Assembly (NCBI GenBank): GCA_007258455.2
Contig: VDFB02000001.1
Span: 12,194,754-12,258,753 of the forward strand
DNA: 64,000 bases
Direction of reading: 5' to 3'
Origin: Sequoia sempervirens
Lineage: Eukaryota > Streptophyta > Pinopsida > Cupressales > Cupressaceae
This document shows positions 37,386 through 49,490 of this stretch, in pieces. A program made the position numbers and the translations under genes. Each line of letters starts with the position of its first letter. Within the stretch, counting starts at the first letter, position 1. The notes under the pieces were generated by a model. That model had not been told where the DNA came from. It searched no databases and saw only the letters and a program-made list of their open reading frames with translations.

Positions 37386-37920
37386 TGTCAGTTATGTATT
37401 TCACAATTGTGTAATGCATAAATGTATATATATGTGCATACGTATGTACATGTATGTCTATGTCAATATGTATGTATATGTGTGTGTGTATTTGTCATGT
37501 ACATATATATACAGATAAATAGATATATACATACATATATTGATAGATAAATTGAAAGTTATATATAGGTATAGATAGAAATTAAATGAAAAGATTAAAC
37601 CCATTAAAGTCACAGTGATGCATGAAGAGAACCATATTTTTCCTTGACAAATTTATTGTTTTTATGAATACAAATATTGGGAGTGTTCATAAACACCCTA
37701 GACACCATATACATCATGGAGTACATAGTGGATGCACCTAGAACTCAAGAGAACCTTCAAACTATGGATAACCACATAAACACTTCAAATATTATGCTCA
37801 AAATTAGCAACAAAATAAAAAATAACCTTCAACTTAAGTAACACAACACACCTATAACAAATCAAATAAGTAATAAGAAGAAAGAAGCAACAACTGACAT
37901 GAGACAATGGTACAACTTTA

Positions 37921-37939
37921 GTGAGGTTAAAAACCTCAC
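37921..37939. repeat. Hairpin motif, copy 1
   Basis: GTGAGGTTAAAAACCTCAC is a perfect 8-bp stem with a 3-base loop. Near-identical motifs lie at 39106 and 41377. Confidence 0.85.
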
Positions 37940-38249
37940 CTCTATGAATTGGAGATGGTCAATGACATGGTGAATTTATCCAACTCAATCTTGCAATAAG
38001 AAATGAAAAGAGGCATTAATCAAAGACATGTAGCGATGTTTACCTTATAATGAGAAAGTATAGTAAATTTTTACCTTTGAAGTGCAATTCACCATCACCA
38101 AGTCATTGAAGGGAGAATGTAGTGAGCCAAAAATGAATTGAAATTGCACACCATAAAAGAAGATTGAACAAGACACAAATTTACAAGAAGTGTCAACTGA
38201 ATATACCAAGATGTCTAAAAGATTGAAACAAAGAACACATTTAAAGAAA

Positions 38250-38270
38250 CATATATATATATATATATAT
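38250..38270. repeat. AT microsatellite
   Basis: About ten AT units, directly visible. Confidence 0.9.
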
Positions 38271-38324
38271 GATAATCAAATTGAACATTTGTACATGAGT
38301 TATATATATATACCAACATCTTTA

Positions 38325-38463
38325 GCACTTAGAGAAGATTGAATGTAATAATCACATTGTATGGAATAAAAATGCATTGACATTCATAAATAGTACAAGT
38401 TGGCACTTAGAGAAGATTGGACACATTGTATGGATGCATTGACATTCATAAATAGTACAAGTT
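38325..38463 (+). repeat. Tandem duplication, about 60-78 bp
   Basis: GCACTTAGAGAAGATTG starts at 38325 and at 38403, and each copy runs to GACATTCATAAATAGTACAA. The second copy lost some internal bases. A further degraded copy with ACATTCATAAATAATG follows near 38586. Confidence 0.75.
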
Positions 38464-39087
38464 GAAACCCCAAATATTGAGTTACAAGGTGGTGGGTGAC
38501 AAACATTTACAGTGCATACAACTGATCTATATTCCCAGACATATAGAATTAAGAAAAAAAACTGAAATTGATCTAAAATGACTTAACATTCATAAATAAT
38601 GTGCGTTGAAACCCCATATCTTGAGTTACAGGTTATTGTGACAAACATTGGCATCACATAAAACATATTTGTATTCCGAGGCATAAAAAATATAAATGAA
38701 AAACTCAATGTAAACAACATCAAGGTGAAACCCAAGACATTTACAGTTTTGTGAAAAATATATGCATAGCATACAACAGGTTGGCATTTGTAGTCATAAA
38801 GAATTAGTATAGAACTGTTAAGCATTGGTAGGCATTAAGAATTGATCTGAAATCACTTGATCTTGTGCAGGTAGAGTGTAACAATCACACTTTATACAAT
38901 AGAATCTTGCAATTGCATGCCATGTACATATGTTGGCATATATATAGATATATGATAGGAAAAGTATGATTTGAATATCGAAACATGTACATATATATGT
39001 ATATGTACATACATATACTCTCTCACACACATATATATGTTAGTTTTAATATGTTCTTCATTTCATTTTAGCCATATCAAAATGAAA

Positions 39088-39415
39088 GACACTAGTACAG
39101 GTCTAGTGAGGTAAAAAACCTCACTTGAAAGAGAAAGGGAGTTTTCGAGCATGTAGAGCCCAACAATGAAGCATATAGAGCTCAACAATGAATCATGGAG
39201 AGCCAAATATATATGGGTGTGTAACCAAACGAAGACACCATAATAAACGCAAACAAAAGGAATGACAATGAGCGAGATATGAGAGAATTTGGAGCATTGA
39301 ATTAACCTTGATCTCTGAATTAGGCACTTGTAAAGCCGAGTAATTGCAAAGGGATGCATAAGGCAAGTTGCCCGGTGGAATTAATGAAGGAGTCGATGAG
39401 TGATTAATGCTCTCA
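39088..39415 (+). repeat. 330-bp block, copy 1, with hairpin
   Basis: Starts GACACTAGTACAGGT, with the hairpin GTGAGGTAAAAAACCTCAC at 39106-39124, and continues with AGAGAAAGGGAG, AAACGCAAACAAAAGGA and GAGCGAGATATG. It is collinear with 41360-41690. It lies before one partial array unit. Confidence 0.75.
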
Positions 39416-39448
39416 ACTGGACATTCTGTGTGGGGAAGGAATGTAATT

Positions 39449-39550
39449 ATATACATATACATATACATATACATAGATATATACATATATACACATACAA
39501 TTACATATATACATATATACATATATACATATACAATTACATATATACAT

Positions 39551-39581
<31 letters not shown>

Positions 39582-39600
39582 ATGAATATATATATGTACA
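39449..39600. repeat. Compound TACATA / CA microsatellite
   Basis: Runs of ATACAT, TATACATA and a CA tract (about 39551-39573), ending in TA repeats. Several long apparent frames here come from the microsatellite only. Confidence 0.9.
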
Positions 39601-39603
39601 CAC

Positions 39604-39850
39604 ATAAGAACATAATAATACAATTGCATGGCATAGTATCTTTGAAAGAAGAACCAATGAAATCACTTTCATATTTTGAAATAACAAACAAATATAAAAA
39701 ATAATTTGCAATGTGAATGTTTGTGCAATGTCAAACACACAAATAGAAGTGCATGGTAGAAAACCCTGCAAAGGACAACTAGTCAAACCATATCCATATT
39801 TCGTAGTAAGAATGAAGTAGAAAAATAAAATTGCAAAGTGAATTATTGTG
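39604..39850 (+). repeat. Outlying unit of the 250-bp repeat
   Basis: AAGAACATAATAATACAATT, then GCATGGCATAGTATCTTTGA, CATATTTTGAAATAACAAAC and GTGCATGGTAGAAAACCC: the same order as the array at 40225. Separated from it by about 375 bp of unrelated text. Confidence 0.7.
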
Positions 39851-40224
39851 TGACACTTACTCTCTATTTATATGCAAGTGATATACATTGAAAGGAGTTT
39901 TAAGTTAATAGGAATGAGCCCTTCTATTGTAATAGGATGAACAATGATACACAAACATATAAGTCTTATCTGTTCAAGATATACATGATGTGGATGGATC
40001 AAATCATCCATATAATATTGTGTATATTTTGAACAAATTAGGCTCTTTTCATTGTATATCACTGTTTGTAGATGTACCTTTGTGCACACGTGGACTTTAT
40101 AGGCCTCTCTAGTGATTTGGCAGGAAGACAGCCAAAAGTAGGTGGTAAATTTGAATTGTTAAGGATTGGGGAAGAGTCATTCCTTGGACTAGGTACTAGG
40201 AGAAGGGTGGATTACTTATGAAGG

Positions 40225-41200
40225 GAACTATTGTGCAATGAGGAACAAAATAATAGAATTGCAAGACATAATATCTTTGAAATGAAAAGTAGTGAAACCA
40301 TTTTCATATTTGGGAATAACAAACAAATGTTAAAGGCGAATTGCATAGTTAAAGTTTCTGCAATAACGAACACACAAATATAAGTGCATGGCAAAAAACC
40401 CTCTAATTGTGAACCACCAAAACCCTTTCCATATTTGGTAGTAACAATCAAATATAAAAAACATTTCACAAAGTGAACTATTGTGCAAGGAAGAACAAAA
40501 TAATACAATTGCATGGCAAAATATCTTCAAAATGAAAAGCAAGAAACCATTTTTATATTTGGGAATAACAAAAAAATATTAAAGGAAAATTGCATAGTTA
40601 CAGTTTGTGCAATGACAAACACACGAATACAAGTGCATGGCAGAAAACCCTCTAATTGTGAACCACTGAAACCTTTTCCATATTTGGTAGTAACAATCAA
40701 ATATAAAAAGCATTTCGTAGAGTGAACTATTGTGCAAGGAAGAACAAAATAATATAATTGCATGGTAGCATATCTTCAAAATGAAAACCAGTGAAACCAT
40801 TTCCATATTTTAGAATAACAAACGAATATTAAAAGCAAAATGCAGAGTTAAAGTTTGTCAAATCACGAACACAAGAATAGAAGTGCATGGCAGAAAACCC
40901 TTAAAATGATAAACAACAAAACCCTATGAATATTTCGTAGTAACAGTCAAATATAAAAAGGAATTTGCAGTGTGAATCATTGTGCAACAAAGAAAACAAT
41001 AATTGAAGTGCATGCAAGAATATCTTCAATATTAAAACCATATTTTCATAACAGAATAATGAATAGTTAAACTATATTTCCATATTAATTAAACCAGTTA
41101 AAATAGAAGTGCATAGTAGAAAACCAGTTTTTCCATATTTCATCGAAAAAATCTAATAATAATGAAAAACCAGTTGTTGTCCAATGAAGAACACAAGATT
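40225..41200 (+). repeat. Satellite-like tandem array, about 250 bp x4
   Basis: Unit starts GAACTATTGTGCAA occur at 40225, 40475 and 40724, and a degraded GAATCATTGTGCAA at 40974, so the period is 249-250 bp. Within each unit the two halves (about 125 bp) resemble each other: both have CCATATTTG-AATAACAA/GTAACAATCAAAT, then TTGTGCAA or a similar phrase, GAACACA or GAACAAAAT, and GTGCATGGC or TTGCATGGC. The array is thus a dimer-based higher-order repeat. The last unit fades out near 41200. Confidence 0.8.
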
Positions 41201-41359
41201 ATGAGTGCATGGACGAGTACATATGAAACGAAAACCAGTGACACCCTCCCCACATTTGCTACTATTAATCTTTTTCAAAGATAAATTTGCACAATGAAAA
41301 TATGTGCAAAAAATAACAAAATGATATAAGTGCATGGCAGAATACCATCAAATTGAAAG

Positions 41360-41690
41360 ACATTGATACAGGTTGAGTGAGGTTGAAAACCTCACCTAAA
41401 AGAAAAAGGGAGCTTTTGAGAGTGCAAAGCTGAACAAAGAAGTGTGGAGAGCTGAACAACAAATCGTGGAGAGCCGAACCAGTATGGGTGCATAACGAAA
41501 CAAACACTCTAGAATAAACACAAACAAAAAGGATGAGAATGAGCGGGATATGCGAGAATGTGGAGCATTGAATGAACTTTGATCTTTGTTTTATGCGCTT
41601 GTCAGTCGGATTAAATGTGGAGGGACACGTAAGACAAGTTGCGTGGTTGAGGTAACGAAGGAGGTGACAAAGTAAACTGGTCGTTTAGGG
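41360..41690 (+). repeat. 330-bp block, copy 2, with hairpin
   Basis: Starts GACATTGATACAGGT, with the hairpin GTGAGGTTGAAAACCTCAC at 41377-41395, and continues with AGAAAAAGGGAG, AAACACAAACAAAAAGGA and GAGCGGGATATG. Same order as 39088-39415, and directly downstream of the 250-bp array. Confidence 0.75.
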
Positions 41691-42142
41691 TGGTGAGGCT
41701 ATCAGAATCCACACGTCCATCCGATCCAAAGCACGTAGATTTGTGCGTTGACTAAGGTGGTGGATAGACTCCACTTTCGAACGAAGGGCAAAATGGCCCT
41801 GTTTTGAACACTGTGGAGGAATCGGTGCATGACAGGGGGGAGATGCTCAAAATTTAAAAAAAAAAAAAAAACTGACAGATACACAAGTGACAAGACAAGA
41901 TTGACAGGGTGAGCAATTTTTTATTTTTTTTATTTTGGTACACGTGAACCTCCAAAATTAGGGTGTCCTACTTTAGGCCCCTCTCACCTACAATTTTACA
42001 ATGTGGAAGAATAAATATAAACATAGTAGATACCAGTCGGCTTAACTACGGAACTAAACGCAAAACTTTCTCTATTTCAGCATACAATTTTTTTTGCTGG
42101 TAACCCTAAAACTGCTGCCCGCTTCTTGTTGCAGCAGCTTCC

Positions 42143-43280
42143 ATGAACACCATGTTATGTCGCAAACTGTTTGTTATGCAACCATTCCATTTTCGCAATG
42201 TGTATTCAACCCTTACCGTTACCAATGCTGATCTGCAGAGCCTTTTGTCAAATCTTTTCTCCACCAAGCTTAACATGTCTGCTGCCGACATCACCCGGAT
42301 GTTCGAAAGAATCCCCCGGTTGCAGAGGCTTCAAAATCTCCACACCATCGAGCAGTTCATTCATATGTTGAACAGAGTTGGCTGTTCTGAAGCCCAAATT
42401 GCCAAGATAATGAGGGTTCAGCCGTCAGTTATGTTCGTAAGTGCAGAAAGAATATTGGAACCCAAAATCAAACTGCTGGAAGATTTCGGTTTTCAGGGTG
42501 AAAATCTGACGAAACTTTTGAGTAGCAATCCAAACATCTTGGGCGTCAGCCTCGAGAACGCCCTTCTTCCCAATATGGAGTTTCTTAAGAGCGTATTTCA
42601 GTCCCCTGATTTGCTCGTCAGATGCCTGCTAAGAGCTCCCTTCATTTTGGGTTATAAACTGGACAAGACCCTGAAGCCCCTCGCTTGCTTTCTGGGAGGG
42701 ATGGGGTTTTCAAGGGACGGAGCTTGCCAGCTTCTTACAGATACAACCGGCCGTTCTGCAACGCTCTTCTCTAACGCCTGCCCAAGCTGATCTTATTTAC
42801 AAGATTGGCGCTGACAAAGGAAGCAAAAAGTTCAAATATATTGTAAGTGCAGTGGCTGTTAGCCGCATAGAAACATTAGAGGCCAAGATAGAGAATCTCA
42901 AACTCTGCGGGCTCTCGGCAGAAGAAATCTGGCAAGTATTTCGCGTCGCCCCTCAAGTCTTATGCAGCTGCAAGGAAAAGATTCGTGAGAAAATGAACTT
43001 TGTAGTTAACAATATGGAACTCCCTGCAAATTATGTAGTGGAACACCCCGGCTTGTTATTAACGAGTTTGGAAAAGATGAGGCCCAGGTTTCTAGTTTGT
43101 CAGAAAATCAAATCCAGCAATGACCTTAGCCTTTCTCTTTTAACGGTATTGACGATGCCAGAGGCAAGGTTTGTTAGAAATATTATAGGAAGGCATCCTG
43201 AATCTACGACACTTTGGAAAATTTATCAAAATGCCATCTCTAATGTCACCAACCACACACAAAGCTCAACCAAGTGTTAA
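42143..43280 (+). pseudogene. Second mTERF copy, broken by a +1 frameshift
   Basis: Aligned end to end with the gene at 24085. The first frame (42143-42790) loses similarity at about residue 178, and similarity resumes in the +1 frame up to the stop at 43280. The cause is one extra C in the run 42677-42680: the intact copy has AAGCCCTCG where this one has AAGCCCCTCG. No other stop or frameshift is visible, and ignoring that base gives 378 codons, the same as the intact gene. mTERF prolines are kept in both parts (IPR, QPS, NPN, APF, APQ, HPG). A young pseudogene, an allele-specific defect, or a sequencing error in a C run are all possible. Confidence 0.85.
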
Positions 43281-43656
43281 TTTGAATTTGGGAACGAGGT
43301 AGTGAAAATCAGGACTCAGAAACCACAAAAAACATATTAATCTAGTCTTTTGCAAAAGTTTGGCCTTCCCTCTCCATCCAAGTGTTCGCTGTTAGCATTT
43401 TACATACCTGGATGTACCACGTTCAACAACAGGAGCTACGTTGATATTCCCTCTGCTATGCATTCTGTGTCTAATTGCGCTTCAAGCAAGGTATGCATAG
43501 TAGTTACTAAATTTTTAAGTGAGCTAATTGCTTTCACTGCAGCCATTCAATGTCATGTAATTGATAGGCTATTTAACAGCTAGAAGTTTTGTTGCGTCTG
43601 AAAGGCATTTAAGAAATCACATGATTATGTTTGGAATGGAAATTATGCTAGAGTAA

Positions 43657-43770
43657 GGAGTGAACAGTTATACGCAATTTTCTGCAAACAAGTTTTCCAG
43701 CCCCCAAATATTAGGAGTGAATGGATATACACAATTTTCGGCAAACAAATTTTCCAGCCCCCAAATATTT
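43657..43770 (+). repeat. 57-bp tandem duplication in the mTERF flank
   Basis: GGAGTGAACAGTTATACGCA starts at 43657 and GGAGTGAATGGATATACACA at 43714; both end CCAGCCCCCAAATATT. The first locus has one unit (from 25593). Confidence 0.85.
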
Positions 43771-45277
43771 GCAGAAGTTGTAATTTTGGGTTTGATGTAG
43801 TACCGTTTAGAATACCCGTGTCAGTTTGTCTAAAGATTCTCATCTAAGTCCTTCAAAGAATTCGTGAAAATCAATGAACTAGAACAGTTGGTTCTTCCAT
43901 TTTTAGGGGAAATTTATTAGCAATTGTTGGACAACATCACAAAATATCATTAGTTGGAAGCCATAGTTAAATAAATGATTTTAAGCATTGATTTGGGACC
44001 CACACTGGCCTAGTCATTTCAGGCTCCAACTAGGCAAACTTGAAATTCAAATCAATTGGATTTTCACGGATTCCAATTCAGAATAACATCAATAACATAT
44101 GGATCAAATTTGCAAATCCCTTCAAAATGTTGGAACAGGCTGCAAGCTTCTAAATTTTGATGGACTGGTCACTGTGTTACACCTAGGAGATTCTCAATTA
44201 GAGAAATTGTTCACGATTCAATGAATGTGTGGTCGTTGATAGATCAAAGGAATTTCTCAGGGTTTAAAGAAGCTGATACTAAAAAAGGTGAATGCTGTAA
44301 ATGAGGATGAGGGTTTTAAGCTTTAAACATTGAGGTTTTTATTAGTTTAATAATTTGAAATTTCTTAACAAGGTGGGCTTGAGAGTGATCGAGTCTCATA
44401 CAAGTTCTACAGAGAAAAAGGGAAATGTAGAAGGCTCTGCAGATTTCTGTCAAACTCATTCAAGTTATTCTAATCAAAGTAGCAAAACTCATTGCTGCTG
44501 GCTTGGTTCAGGACTTTGTAACTCAACCACAGATGCATGGAGTCTCAAAACTATGGTCTTAGACATGCCACAGTTTTCATTGCATTTCTGTAATACCATA
44601 CTGATCATGTAAGCTATTAATGCTTCTTTTAATGTTTTGTGATGGGATTCTGCCAGTTCCCTCTGGTCTATTGGTCTATTTAAACCTTGCAGTGCAGTAT
44701 CCACAGCAATTTTTTATTTTCTGTTATCAATCAGTTTAGTACAGGTTTTCAAGCATGGCCAAATTACAGGTTACGTGCTATGACTTTTTCTTTGTGTCTT
44801 ACAATCATCAAATAGTATAGATACATTTAATCTGTCAACACAAACTATGAAAAAAATGGTATGCTTGAATATGGACAAATCAATGCAAAACAAATAGGAA
44901 CACAAAAGTATTTTGATTAGAGCACCTAGAATATTTTTTTGTAGGAGCTCACTCCAAATGTTGATCAGAAGTGCTTTGTCTTGCTGCAAAAATAATTGCT
45001 CTATAATTTATAGAATCAATAAGGAAATTTCTACCATAGAATGAGCCTAGAAACAATGCTTTCAGATTTTGATGTGGAAGGTTTGGTTTAGAATCTATGA
45101 TTCTATATCATAGCCCACCTTCAAGATTATATAAAATAAAATCAAAAGTATCATTGGCTATTTGTAAAATTCTAATAATGGAGGATTTGATTTACCACAA
45201 TAAAAGATTGGAAAATCACTGGCTCAGAGAATAGTTTTAGAGAATTCAAGAGAGGATGTGATGTAGGCTTCCGACAC

Positions 45278-45544
45278 TTACCAAATCTGCATATGTTTTC
45301 TGATAATGATACTGTTCTTAATCACTGCTGTAGATCTCTTCCATGTAAATCACAATGTGGGGAAGTCTCCTCCTAACTGATTATCACCAAAGATTGCATT
45401 CACATGGAATTTACCAAAACTGCATATGTTTTATGATGCTTATACTGTTATTAATCACTGCTGTGGATCTCTGCCATGTAAATTACAATTTAGGGAAGTC
45501 TCCTCCTAACTGACTATCAACAAAAGATTGCATTCACAAGGAAT
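45278..45544 (+). repeat. 133-bp tandem duplication
   Basis: Units 45278-45410 and 45411-45544 share CTGCATATGTTTT, TTAATCACTGCTGT, GAAGTCTCCTCCTAACTGA and AGATTGCATTCACA. They lie in the roughly 760-bp stretch absent from the first locus. Confidence 0.85.
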
Positions 45545-45761
45545 GTTATTTTAATTTACAGTGCTATAATACCAGAAAGAGTTGGAGACATTGAGTCATT
45601 TTCCTAGTGATAGTTAGGATTCAAGCTTCATTGAACTCAACTATTTATGAAACAATCATTCAACTATGATGTCATGAATATATTTAAATCTTCTTCTGTG
45701 CATGATATATGAGCAACAAAATCATTTACAGTACACATAGGCTATGATTCATTTGCTTTAG

Positions 45762-46705
45762 TGTAATATCCCTTCGTCGAACCTAAACCTGACTACACAG
45801 GATACATACCAGGCCCCTAATTATAACAGTAGCTTCTATGGCCTGTGGGAATAATAGGGTGAAGAACAGTGCTCAGCATGAATATTAAGATCAGACATAC
45901 GAATTAATGCAATGTTGGATCTGTTTGGACATCGCGTATACAGCCGAGTATAACAGCACCAATCTTAAGGCCTTGAGGGAATACGCCCAGCACTTTGAAG
46001 AAAATGATTTAAAGTAACCCATACAAGGAGAAATGCAATTTCAACAAGGACTAAGTAATATTACAAATTATGATTAAAGTTTATTAATCAAGAGGCATGT
46101 GAAGAGTTATGTCTGTTGGAGAAAAAAGGAAGTTAAGAGATGCCAAGCAAGGAGAAGGAGCATCATGGACTATTCTGTTGTCCGATTTCTACTCCTTGTT
46201 GGAGCATGGAACTTTAGTTCATTTAATTTGAGGATGAAAACTCCGTAGGTCTGGAATTGGAGGATGAAAACCCACAATTGCTTTGAGTGATTTCATACAA
46301 AAATCACCATTGTGCTGATTTGACTGATTTTCTAGTAGATATTAATAAAGATTTCAAGTTAATAGCATTTATTGTTCTTCAATAAATCTGATCGCTATTG
46401 TTGAAGAAGGTTTATGCTAAGCATGGCTGTGGCATTCTAAGGACTGGTTAATTTAGATCGCATGCATTTGGTTAATCCTTCAACATCCTTGTGAAGAGTT
46501 GTGCCTTTTCATAAGGAGAGTTAATAATTAATTTTAATATTTAATGTAGCTGTTTAATACTTGGAAATAGGAGTTTTGGGGAATTAATATTATTAATCTA
46601 CAACAGCCAATTCAGGAGTTTTGTGAACAGCTATTAACTTTTGTATTTTGTGAAGAAAATCAAATTTGCTAGGATACTACAAAAGGTTCCATTCAGGATA
46701 TTACA
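45762..46705. mobile_element. 944-bp solo LTR
   Basis: Ends TGTAATATCC (45762-45771) and GGATATTACA (46696-46705) are perfect inverted repeats with TG...CA termini. Flanks are TTTAG (45757-45761) and TTTAA (46706-46710), a 5-bp target duplication with one difference. No internal coding region. The mTERF duplication copy 1 lacks this sequence at the corresponding place, so the insertion followed the segmental duplication or was lost from copy 1. Confidence 0.8.
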
Positions 46706-46979
46706 TTTAAGACACCTTGATGATAAATCATGGAGTGTGTTTTGAAACATTTGTAAAAGTCTCTAGATATTTGTATCAAAAGCTTCATATATGGTAGGTT
46801 ATAATTGTTTAATTTGGATGAATAGGTCAAACATGCACATACACATCCAATAGGTTATGGTTGTTTAATTTGGGTGGATGGTTGAAACATACATGTGCAC
46901 AGACACTCACACACAAACTTCTTTGATCCATGATTCATTAGTAGTGGTTCACAGGAGCCCATCTGTCATGACCATGAAT

Positions 46980-47368
46980 GGGGTCACCTTAGCACTCATC
47001 AAATCTACGTGAGTGTAAAAGACGAAAAAATATGATTAAGCTAAGATGATTGGCTAAATGATTTGACCTGCTTTACATTAGGATTTGTATTAGTTTGTTG
47101 CTATTTAACAAAATAATTCTACAGTCTGAAAGATGCTTTAAATAATTTTTTTTTAATTAAATAGAGCATAAAAGGGGTCACCTTAGCACTCATTGAATCT
47201 AGGTGAGTGTAAAAGAGGAAAAAATATGATTTAGCTAAGATGATTGGCTAAATGATTTGAAATGCTTTACATTAGGATTTGTATTAGTTTGTTGCTGTTT
47301 AACAAAATAATTCTACAGTCTGAAAGATGCTTTAAATAAAAGATTTTTATTTAACTAGAGCATAAAAG
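46980..47368 (+). repeat. 195-bp tandem duplication
   Basis: Unit 1 46980-47173 and unit 2 47174-47368, both from GGGGTCACCTTAGCACTCAT to AGAGCATAAAAG, differing by few substitutions and a small indel. Confidence 0.9.
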
Positions 47369-48790
47369 AAATTAATAAAGGACTATGTATATTGGAAATT
47401 AAAAACTAATTCATAGAAGCAAATAATCAATAATATAATATAAAAGAAGATGAAGGGAGGAACCTAGTACCAAACAAAGTTAGTCATTGCCTAGGGCGCT
47501 AGTGTATCACACAGATGTATGTGCTAAGCACTGTAGCGAGTACAACCAAGTACCAAAAAACTGCTAAAAATGTTCAAATCTCATCCACTTGTTCATCCAG
47601 TGTCTGAAATTAGAAGTGGGAACATACCAAAAACATACTAGATAATGAAAATATATCGAATGACAAGATTTGCATTATTTTAATGATGAAATTAAATGAA
47701 TTGACATACAAGAAAGCACTTGTAAACATCCATGTGGTTGAGTGCTTTTAGAATATTTGCGAACACAAAGAAGAGGAAAATTGTTCGGGGCCGTTTGGGG
47801 GCTCGCGTTTAAGTCAAGCTCTTATATTGGTCTTCCGACCTCCATAGGTAGCCCATAGGTAGCCAATGATAGAGAGATTGAAAAATAGTTGGTGAGCGCT
47901 CCTATCCAAAGTATATTTGGGAATGGTAAGAGCAGTAGTGTAAACTAGAATGAAAAAAATAACAAGGATGTGAATGTCCCAAGGTGATCAGGTGCACTAC
48001 AACAAGAAGGCACAATAACAAGGAAATGAAATAGCAATGAAAATAAAATATAAATAACAATATCACCAATGAAGGCGAAGCCAAAGAGATAAGAGTGTTG
48101 TAGGAAGAATGCGGGTGTGCTCACAAAGAGGAACAAAAACTTCAGAGAGCTTCAGAGTGCAAGAGATCCTAACATAAGAGACAGAGAGTTTAAAAGTGAG
48201 ATTCCATTAAAAAATGAAAGAGGAAAGAGAAAGAGGCTGACAAGCTGTTCGGAGTCATTTCAAGCTGTTACCATTGACCTAGGAAGGTGACAAGGGGCAA
48301 AAAGCTTGGAAACAACCACCAAATGAGAAAGTGTCATAGGATGCTAGCACATTGCATAGACATCAGTGTGTGATGCTAGTGTCCAGACAATTTGAGCTCT
48401 AGACATGACAAGACACTAATAAAACACAAGGATAACATAAATGCAACATCAGCTTGTCAAAAAGAGACCAGGGGAGACAAAACCTTTCCACCATGGGAGG
48501 AAGAAAGTCTAATGTAAGGGCTGAAATGAGCCTAGAAACACACTAAGGGGATGGACACCAAGGTGAGTGCAAAACATAGTATGAAATTGCAAGGGTATGC
48601 AATTTTCGACATTATAGTGAGGTTCACAGGGGTATTGGAGCTTCTTGGGAGGTCATACATCTAGCACTACTATGACTGAAGTTCAATTAACCATGGAATT
48701 TCCCCCAGAATCAAGACCTCTTAATTGGCTACCATATTTACAAAATCTTCAACAAGTGTTGTGCCATATGAATCATTCTTTATAGAGCTC
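47369..48790. other. No gene seen; insert in duplication copy 2
   Basis: No counterpart in copy 1, and no coding or terminal-repeat features recognised. Confidence 0.4.
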
Positions 48791-49166
48791 CCTAGCTTGT
48801 TTATTTGTATTGATCAATGTGAGTGAACTCCACATGGCCCATGGAAGTGCCTAGTAAACGATGTCGTTTAATGAAAAAAAAGGATAAATAAATAATGGAA
48901 ACCAATGGGTGAAGAGAGAGTGTAGGATCATGATGTATACACACAATGGGTTTATTTAACCTAGTTGTAATGTAGTCCCTCACAATGGATACTTTAGGGA
49001 TCTCTTTTGAGAGATGGCTAAATGCACATATTCTGGGTAGTAAATATACTATTTATAATGTTTAAAACTGTGTTACCATTCTTCTGTAGATAGTGTGATG
49101 TTGATCCATGTGTTTATAGTTTTACTTTTAACGTTGTTGATATCTTCCCTACCTTCAGTATGGCCA

Positions 49167-49347
49167 CCAGTCCTTTTCCCTGGCAATGACAAGCATCTGG
49201 ACGTGTGATCTTCGTTACTTGATATCACCAGTCCTTTTCCTGGCAATGACAAGCATCTGAACATGCGATCTTTTTCACTTAATATCACCAGTCCTTTTCC
49301 CTGGTAATGACAAGCATATGGACATGTGATCTTTGTTACTTGATATT
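49167..49347 (+). repeat. 60-61-bp unit repeated three times
   Basis: Units start CCAGTCCTTTTCC or its equivalent at 49167, 49228 and 49288, each with GGYAATGACAAGCATMTG and GATCTT. Copy 1 has a single diverged unit near 27628-27690, so expansion occurred in copy 2. Confidence 0.85.
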
Positions 49348-49490
49348 TTATTGATTTGGTTAAGATTACCATGGAATAAAAATGCATCTTTGTGAATTAA
49401 AGTGCAATGGGAAGGAGAATAGTCCACAGGAAAATAAATTCCCATAGTTCTAGACATCGATTAGCTGGCGTTGAGTTTGATATGAAAATG

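Larger units (their letters stand above)
42100..49490 (+). repeat. Segmental duplication, copy 2 (expanded)
   Basis: This is the counterpart of 24.05-27.85 kb in the same orientation, 18-21 kb away. It is longer because of later insertions: about 760 bp at 44815-45575, a solo LTR at 45762-46705, and sequence between about 46900 and 48790, plus local tandem duplications. Anchors are listed under copy 1. Confidence 0.8.

Noticed and set aside
39193..39786. 197-codon minus-strand frame and its neighbours
   Set aside because: Runs through the TACATA/CA microsatellite and satellite text; no domain.
40225..41200. CRISPR-like regular repeats
   Set aside because: The repeats are 250 bp with no unique spacers, in plant DNA; this is a tandem satellite.
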